Positions 8,380 to 11,417 of a stretch of DNA of 11,417 nucleotides are shown here, piece after piece (position 1 is the stretch's first letter; every line of letters begins with the position of its first letter). The translations under genes were made by a program, and so were the position numbers. The notes under the pieces are model-generated. The model did no database searches. It had not been told where the DNA came from and was given only the letters and a program-made list of their open reading frames with translations. The stretch comes from Clostridia bacterium (GTDB lineage: Bacteria; Bacillota; Clostridia; Christensenellales; UBA1242): NCBI GenBank assembly GCA_017650795.1, contig JAGCEE010000249.1:1-11417 (forward strand), given 5' to 3'.

Positions 8380-8506
8380 TGGGCAGGAATCGCTCCGATT
8401 ACGCTTCGCTCCATCTATCACGCCTGGTGCTACAAAACATGCCACTGGCATATTTTGCTTTACGCACACGTTCGATTCCCTAGGGTGATGGTTTAAAAAC
8501 CACCAC
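8370..8506 (-). other. Quasi-palindromic structured element between two terminators (unrecognised; possible small RNA, MITE-like element or tRNA-Glu relic)
   Basis: I do not recognise this 137-bp segment. Its ends are complementary: GTGGTG (8370-8375) and CACCAC (8501-8506). An inner pair is GGAATCG (8386-8392) and CGATTCC (8473-8479), both resembling tRNA T-arm sequence. The centre is an 11-bp hairpin, 8433-8443 with 8447-8457 (three-base loop). A second, competing hairpin pairs 8485-8494 with 8497-8506. The end nearest the ABC gene copies the 3' tail of tRNA-Glu. An ORF can be read through it on the minus strand, but it crosses both terminators and the tRNA tail. Possibilities are a degenerate second tRNA-Glu interrupted by a small insertion, a REP/MITE-like repeat targeting tRNA ends, or a small RNA co-transcribed with the tRNAs. 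Confidence 0.55.
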
Positions 8507-8541
8507 AAAAAAAATAAACCTTGCAAACAAATGCAAAGTTT
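8507..8541 (-). terminator. Rho-independent terminator of the tRNA-Met/tRNA-Glu operon
   Basis: The 10-bp stem pairs 8516-8525 with 8532-8541 around a six-base loop, followed by eight U residues (8507-8514). The one imperfect pair is U-G in the minus-strand RNA, so the hairpin stays intact. It starts three bases after the tRNA-Glu CCA end. Confidence 0.88.
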
Positions 8542-8552
8542 AGTGGTGACCT
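8507..8552. repeat. 46-bp direct repeat, copy 2 (genuine tRNA-Glu tail + terminator)
   Basis: This is the partner of 8334-8379, 45/46 identical and offset by 173 bases. Because this copy belongs to an intact tRNA gene, it is the likely original. Confidence 0.92.
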
Positions 8553-8618
8553 CGACGGGAATCGAACCCATAACTACGCCGTGAAAGGGCGTTGTATTAA
8601 CCTTTTTACCACGAGGCC
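8544..8618 (-). tRNA. tRNA-Glu (anticodon TTC)
   Basis: A 75-nt cloverleaf can be drawn. Acceptor GGCCTCG pairs with CGAGGTC (one G-U), with discriminator A and encoded CCA. The anticodon arm is ACGCC-CTTTCAC-GGCGT with TTC at 8583-8585. The T-arm is ATGGG-TTCGATT-CCCGT. The D-stem is short, as usual for tRNA-Glu. It lies five bases downstream of tRNA-Met in the same operon. Confidence 0.97.
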
Positions 8619-8623
8619 ATATT

Positions 8624-8700
8624 TGGTAGCGGCGAGTAGGGTCGAACCACTGACCTTACGGGTATGAACCGTACGCTCTAGCCAACTGAGCTACGCCGCC
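8624..8700 (-). tRNA. tRNA-Met (anticodon CAT), elongator type
   Basis: A 77-nt cloverleaf: acceptor GGCGGCG with CGCCGCT (terminal G-U), A73, encoded CCA. The anticodon arm is TACGG-TTCATAC-CCGTA with CAT at 8664-8666. The paired first base argues against initiator tRNA, which has a 1-72 mismatch. The loop TTCATAC and the overall sequence resemble Bacillus elongator tRNA-Met rather than the lysidine-modified tRNA-Ile. Confidence 0.95.
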
Positions 8701-8717
8701 ATATAAAGTACCCGCTT

Positions 8718-8746
8718 AGTATATCGTTATTATTATTTTTTGTCAA
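8718..8746 (-). promoter_or_regulatory. Strong sigma-A promoter of the tRNA operon
   Basis: Perfect TTGACA (8741-8746), a 17-bp spacer and TATACT (8718-8723). The bases after the -10 box are GC-rich (AAGCGGG), like discriminators of stringently controlled stable-RNA promoters. Transcription should begin near 8711, about ten bases before tRNA-Met. Confidence 0.92.
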
Positions 8747-8776
8747 CACATATTTTCAAATTATTTATATCAAAAG

Positions 8777-8796
8777 TTATATAAGCCTTTATATAA
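8777..8796. repeat. TTATATAA-GCCT-TTATATAA repeat
   Basis: Two copies of the self-complementary octamer TTATATAA (8777-8784 and 8789-8796) are spaced 12 bases start to start. Possibly an operator for a dimeric regulator such as the adjacent XRE protein, but short AT-only repeats are common in DNA this AT-rich. Confidence 0.35.
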
Positions 8797-8890
8797 TACA
8801 ATTCACACAATGCAAAGTGTCCGTTAGGGTAAATATTTAGTATATTTTTGATGTTTATTTTAATATTGTGATATAAAAAAATCATAATAC

Positions 8891-8905
8891 TGATAATTAT
8901 TATCA
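8891..8905. promoter_or_regulatory. Fur-type box (perfect 7-1-7 palindrome)
   Basis: TGATAATTATTATCA matches the Bacillus Fur 7-1-7 consensus TGATAATNATTATCA at every position. It differs from the PerR (TTATAATNATTATAA) and Zur (TCGTAATNATTACGA) boxes at the defining bases. It ends 8 bases upstream of the -35 hexamer of the XRE-RSH operon. Assignment to Fur itself is inferred. Confidence 0.7.
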
Positions 8906-8913
8906 TTTTCCTA

Positions 8914-8942
8914 TTGACAATTTTGTGTTTGGGGGTTAAAAT
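8914..8942 (+). promoter_or_regulatory. Sigma-A promoter of the XRE-RSH operon
   Basis: Perfect TTGACA (8914-8919), a 17-bp spacer that includes a run of five G, then TAAAAT (8937-8942). The start would be near 8949, giving a ~60-nt leader. GGAGTGA at 8994-9000 is the ribosome binding site for the ATG at 9010. Confidence 0.83.
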
Positions 8943-9009
8943 ATTGTCGCAATAACTATTTTTTTACCATTATTATCATTATTTTGAATAAATGGAGTGA
9001 AAATATAAT

Positions 9010-9966
9010 ATGAACAACTTTCAAAAAAACTTAAAAATACTAACAGACAAATACACACAAAAATATGTTGCAGACAAAACGGGAGTTTCTCAATCTAGCA
9101 TAAATAATTATTTAACAAAGAATAGTGAGCCATCTATTGCTTTTTTAGTGGCGCTGAAAAATGCGTTCGGAATAAGCGTAGATGACTTTTTATTTTCTGA
9201 AATAACAAAAGAAGAAAGTGATGTTTCCTACGAGAGATTTATAGGAAACTATTTGGTTTATTATTTTAATAATAATTACTACAAAGGCGAAGTTCATACC
9301 AATGCAAACAAAGTTTTAAGTTATGGAGTAATTAGCATTTTAAAAAAAGATGAAATAGCAAAAGATGTGGATGTGTATGGAACTTTTTTTAAAGAAAGAA
9401 AGGATGCATTAACCTTATTGTCGGAATGTAATGCATCTGTGGATGCTTTGGCTATGCATAAAAAACACGACAATATATATAAGGGCGATATTTTTACAAA
9501 CGACAAAAGTATGTTTATTACACTTAGCAATGCTTTAAATGGCGATAGGGCGTTTTTCATTTTTAACAATCCCCCTTCACTTGCAAAATATATTGGTGGC
9601 ATAGGAACAGTTAATTCAATTGCAAGAGGCAGAGAACACAATCCTTGCATTGAGTATGCAATTATGACAAAAAGGTTAATAGATAAACCAGACGGCGAGT
9701 TATATAAGTATTTAGAACTTAATGATTATAGAGTCAATTTTGATGAAACAATAGCCGACTTCGTTGCTCTTTTAAAAAGATTATACGTAGAAAATAATGA
9801 AATTTCGGCTAATTTAACCGAGACACAAAAGGTTTCAATTATTCAAAATAACCTAGAATATCATTTTAATGAAATACTTCATTCAAATTCTTTTAGATTT
9901 GCAAAAATTTCAAACAGAGAAGACGATACTATTTATAAGCTAATTAAGGAGGGTATTGATGTTTGA
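9010..9966 (+). CDS. XRE-family HTH transcriptional regulator with uncharacterised C-terminal domain
   Basis: The 318-residue protein begins with a Cro/CI-type helix-turn-helix (residues ~8-60): YVADKTGVSQSSINNYL places the two DNA-contact helices at about 17-36, followed by an EPSIAFLVALKNAFG segment typical of XRE proteins. The rest (~75-318) matches no named domain I recognise. It contains two similar segments, YKGEVHTN (91-98) and YKGDIFTN (157-164), each followed by a hydrophobic strand, suggesting a duplicated beta unit that could be a sensor domain. The conserved-looking stretch NPPSLAKYIGGIGTVNSIA (187-205) follows. No membrane segments or metal-binding cluster are visible. Its last 8 bases overlap the start of the RSH-like gene, so the two are translationally coupled. 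Autoregulation is plausible, and the upstream Fur-type box suggests metal control. The effector is unknown. Confidence 0.88.
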   Translation: MNNFQKNLKILTDKYTQKYVADKTGVSQSSINNYLTKNSEPSIAFLVALKNAFGISVDDFLFSEITKEESDVSYERFIGNYLVYYFNNNYYKGEVHTNANKVLSYGVISILKKDEIAKDVDVYGTFFKERKDALTLLSECNASVDALAMHKKHDNIYKGDIFTNDKSMFITLSNALNGDRAFFIFNNPPSLAKYIGGIGTVNSIARGREHNPCIEYAIMTKRLIDKPDGELYKYLELNDYRVNFDETIADFVALLKRLYVENNEISANLTETQKVSIIQNNLEYHFNEILHSNSFRFAKISNREDDTIYKLIKEGIDV

Positions 9967-11395
9967 CGAAGTAAATAAAAGATTTGATATAATACTCGAT
10001 ATTTTTGAAAAAAATAAACAAAGCACAGATTTAATAAACAAAGCATATCGCTTTGCAGACGAAAAGCATAAAGGGGCGTTAAGAAAGGACGGTAAACCAT
10101 ACATTTCGCATCCCGTAGAGGTGGCAAGAACCCTTGCAAAACTTGGCTTTAATGAAGATGTGGTTTCAGCGGCACTGCTTCATGATGTTGTAGAAGATTG
10201 TGGCGTGACTCTGGACGATATAACGTGCGAGTTTAATGAAAACGTTGCAAGTTTGGTTGATTGTGTAAGTGCAATAGACCGTGAAAAATATGTTTTAGAC
10301 CACGAAAATCTTTATGAGGATGCCAACTTTATGAAGGCATCTTTGGAAGAGCAGTCATTTAAAAAACTTATTACAATAGGCAAGCAAAATCCAGAGGGGT
10401 TTTGTATTAAATTTGCCGATAGATTGCATAATTTAAGAACAATAGATTGTTTTGATTATAACAAACAGCTAGAAAAAGTAAAAGAAACAGAGAAGTGGAT
10501 AATTCCAATTGCAAAGCGTTTATCTGCAAATTATTTTTATAAAAGAATAAAAAATGAATGTTTTAAAATTGTGAATAAAAAAGATATTGGATATTTTTTA
10601 GAGCAGTATTCCATATATCACAAAAGCAACGAAAAAAACTTTCAAAACGCAATAGGGCTGCTTAACGATGCATTGCTTGACAATAATATTGTCGCAATAA
10701 AATACGAAGAAATAAAAGAATACAAAATTTATGAGGACATATCTAATATTTCTAAAAACATCAAGATATCAAAAATTTCTCAAGGGCAAATATTAAAGGT
10801 TGCAAACTATAATATATACATTATATATAATGGAATTAAATTTGATGACGCCATAAATGACATTATCAGCAATATGAATAAAAAACTATCGCACAGTTTT
10901 ACCATAATTGATATGGGGGTTGATTCAATTACAGAAAAAACGTTTTTTATGGTTGAAGATGAGTTTAAAAATAAATATAATTTTTATGTTTTAACGATTG
11001 AAGAATACTCTCAAAATCAAATTGGGGTAATGTCAAAAAAATTTGGCGATATTTTAGACGACGACGAAATTGACGACATGGTTGGCGATTTAATAAAAGT
11101 TAAAACTAGGTCAGGAGAAATAAAATATATACAAAAGGGTAGCACGGTGCTTGACTTTGCATTTAAAATCCACAAAGATATAGGCTTTGGGTTTAATGGT
11201 GCAATAATAAACGGAAGTAAAACAAAAATCCCGCCATATACCAAACTAATAGAAAACGACCAAGTTGAAATACTGGTAGAAAAAGATAATGATGGCAAAA
11301 TAATAAATCAAGCCAGACTTAGGTGGTTTGCATATGTTAATACAGATTTTGCAAAAAAATGCTTAATAAAGCATTTTGAACAAAAAAGCATATAA
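9959..11395 (+). CDS. RSH-family HD-domain (p)ppGpp hydrolase-like protein with TGS domain and degenerate synthetase region
   Basis: At 478 residues this is well short of classical Rel/SpoT (~730). The N-terminal HD domain (~25-200) keeps the residues needed for (p)ppGpp hydrolysis in Rel enzymes: R42 in RKDGKPY, H51 in SHPVEVA, H75-D76 and E79-D80 in LLHDVVED, D154 and N158 in KFADRLHN. The middle (~210-370) occupies the synthetase position but lacks the RxKxxxSI G-loop, RFKDYI, YQSLH and the catalytic E-x-Q-I-R-T motif, so synthesis is not expected. A TGS domain follows (~378-440: GSTVLDFAFKIHKDIG, NGSKTKIPPYTKL, DQVEIL), then a short helical tail. No zinc-finger or ACT domain is present. 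The ATG at 9959 is chosen over a TTG one codon earlier because AAGGAGG (9946-9952) is six bases upstream. It overlaps the XRE stop by 8 bases. A small-alarmone phosphohydrolase acting on related nucleotides is an alternative role. Confidence 0.88.
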   Translation: MFDEVNKRFDIILDIFEKNKQSTDLINKAYRFADEKHKGALRKDGKPYISHPVEVARTLAKLGFNEDVVSAALLHDVVEDCGVTLDDITCEFNENVASLVDCVSAIDREKYVLDHENLYEDANFMKASLEEQSFKKLITIGKQNPEGFCIKFADRLHNLRTIDCFDYNKQLEKVKETEKWIIPIAKRLSANYFYKRIKNECFKIVNKKDIGYFLEQYSIYHKSNEKNFQNAIGLLNDALLDNNIVAIKYEEIKEYKIYEDISNISKNIKISKISQGQILKVANYNIYIIYNGIKFDDAINDIISNMNKKLSHSFTIIDMGVDSITEKTFFMVEDEFKNKYNFYVLTIEEYSQNQIGVMSKKFGDILDDDEIDDMVGDLIKVKTRSGEIKYIQKGSTVLDFAFKIHKDIGFGFNGAIINGSKTKIPPYTKLIENDQVEILVEKDNDGKIINQARLRWFAYVNTDFAKKCLIKHFEQKSI

Positions 11396-11417
11396 TGTGG
11401 GGAGTTATTAAAAAACG
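11395..11417 (+). CDS. Possible start of a further coupled gene (partial)
   Basis: The RSH stop overlaps an ATG (TAATG), and the frame reads MWGVIKK to the window end without a stop. No Shine-Dalgarno precedes it. GGGGAG at 11399-11404 could instead serve a start just beyond the window. Too short to identify. Confidence 0.3.

Larger units (their letters stand above)
8701..9009. other. Divergent intergenic region between the tRNA operon and the XRE-RSH operon
   Basis: This 309-bp gene-free stretch holds the tRNA promoter at its left end, and a Fur-type box, promoter and leader for the regulator gene at its right end. The middle (about 8760-8880) contains the TTATATAA repeats described separately and otherwise nothing recognisable. 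No convincing ORF is present. Confidence 0.8.

Noticed and set aside
8308..8571. An 87-codon minus-strand open frame running from the tRNA-Glu gene through the element towards the ABC gene
   Set aside because: It starts inside the tRNA, reads through two terminators and the duplicated tRNA tail, has no ribosome binding site, and its composition is explained by the structured DNA. Treated as noncoding.
8624..8700. Calling the CAT tRNA an initiator or lysidine-type tRNA-Ile
   Set aside because: The 1-72 position is paired (G-U), unlike initiators, and the acceptor and anticodon-arm sequence fit Bacillus-type elongator tRNA-Met.

Overview
The window is very AT-rich, uses the standard bacterial code (TGG for Trp, with TAA and TGA as stops), and encodes CCA on its tRNAs. 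Promoters are of sigma-A type, and coding regions are preceded by strong Shine-Dalgarno sites. Together with a BspA-like surface protein, a MacB/FtsX-type fused ABC protein and an RSH-family protein, this points to a low-GC member of the Bacillota, probably an uncultured, host-associated Clostridia- or Bacilli-like anaerobe. That assignment is inferred from style and gene families, not from a marker gene.

Layout. A plus-strand gene for the PLP homeostasis protein YggS (55-705) converges, across a bidirectional terminator (741-771), on a large minus-strand gene (788-4657). That gene encodes a secreted subtilisin-like protease with a chitobiase-type domain, a long run of BspA-type leucine-rich repeats and Listeria-Bacteroides-type repeats. 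Upstream on the same strand lies an ABC transporter gene (4872-8153), with its own promoter and terminator. In this gene ATPase and permease are fused, and the frame is interrupted by one TAA codon immediately after the LSGGQ signature. Further upstream, also on the minus strand, a short tRNA operon (tRNA-Met, tRNA-Glu, 8544-8700) is driven by a near-consensus promoter. It is followed by a terminator, an unexplained ~137-nt quasi-palindromic element, and a second copy of the tRNA-Glu 3' tail plus terminator.

The right end is a plus-strand, translationally coupled pair. One gene encodes an XRE-type helix-turn-helix regulator with an uncharacterised C-terminal domain (9010-9966). The other encodes an RSH-like protein (9959-11395) that keeps the (p)ppGpp hydrolase (HD) residues and a TGS domain but has lost the recognisable synthetase motifs. 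A perfect 15-bp match to the Bacillus-type Fur 7-1-7 box (TGATAATTATTATCA) sits just upstream of this operon's promoter, which suggests metal- or iron-linked control of an alarmone hydrolase. A third coupled gene may begin at the window's edge (11395).

Most worth a second look: the Fur-box/XRE/hydrolase-only RSH operon; the structured element nested between duplicated tRNA-Glu tails, whose imperfect pairs are tolerated mainly in the minus-strand RNA; and the single nonsense codon in the otherwise intact ABC gene.
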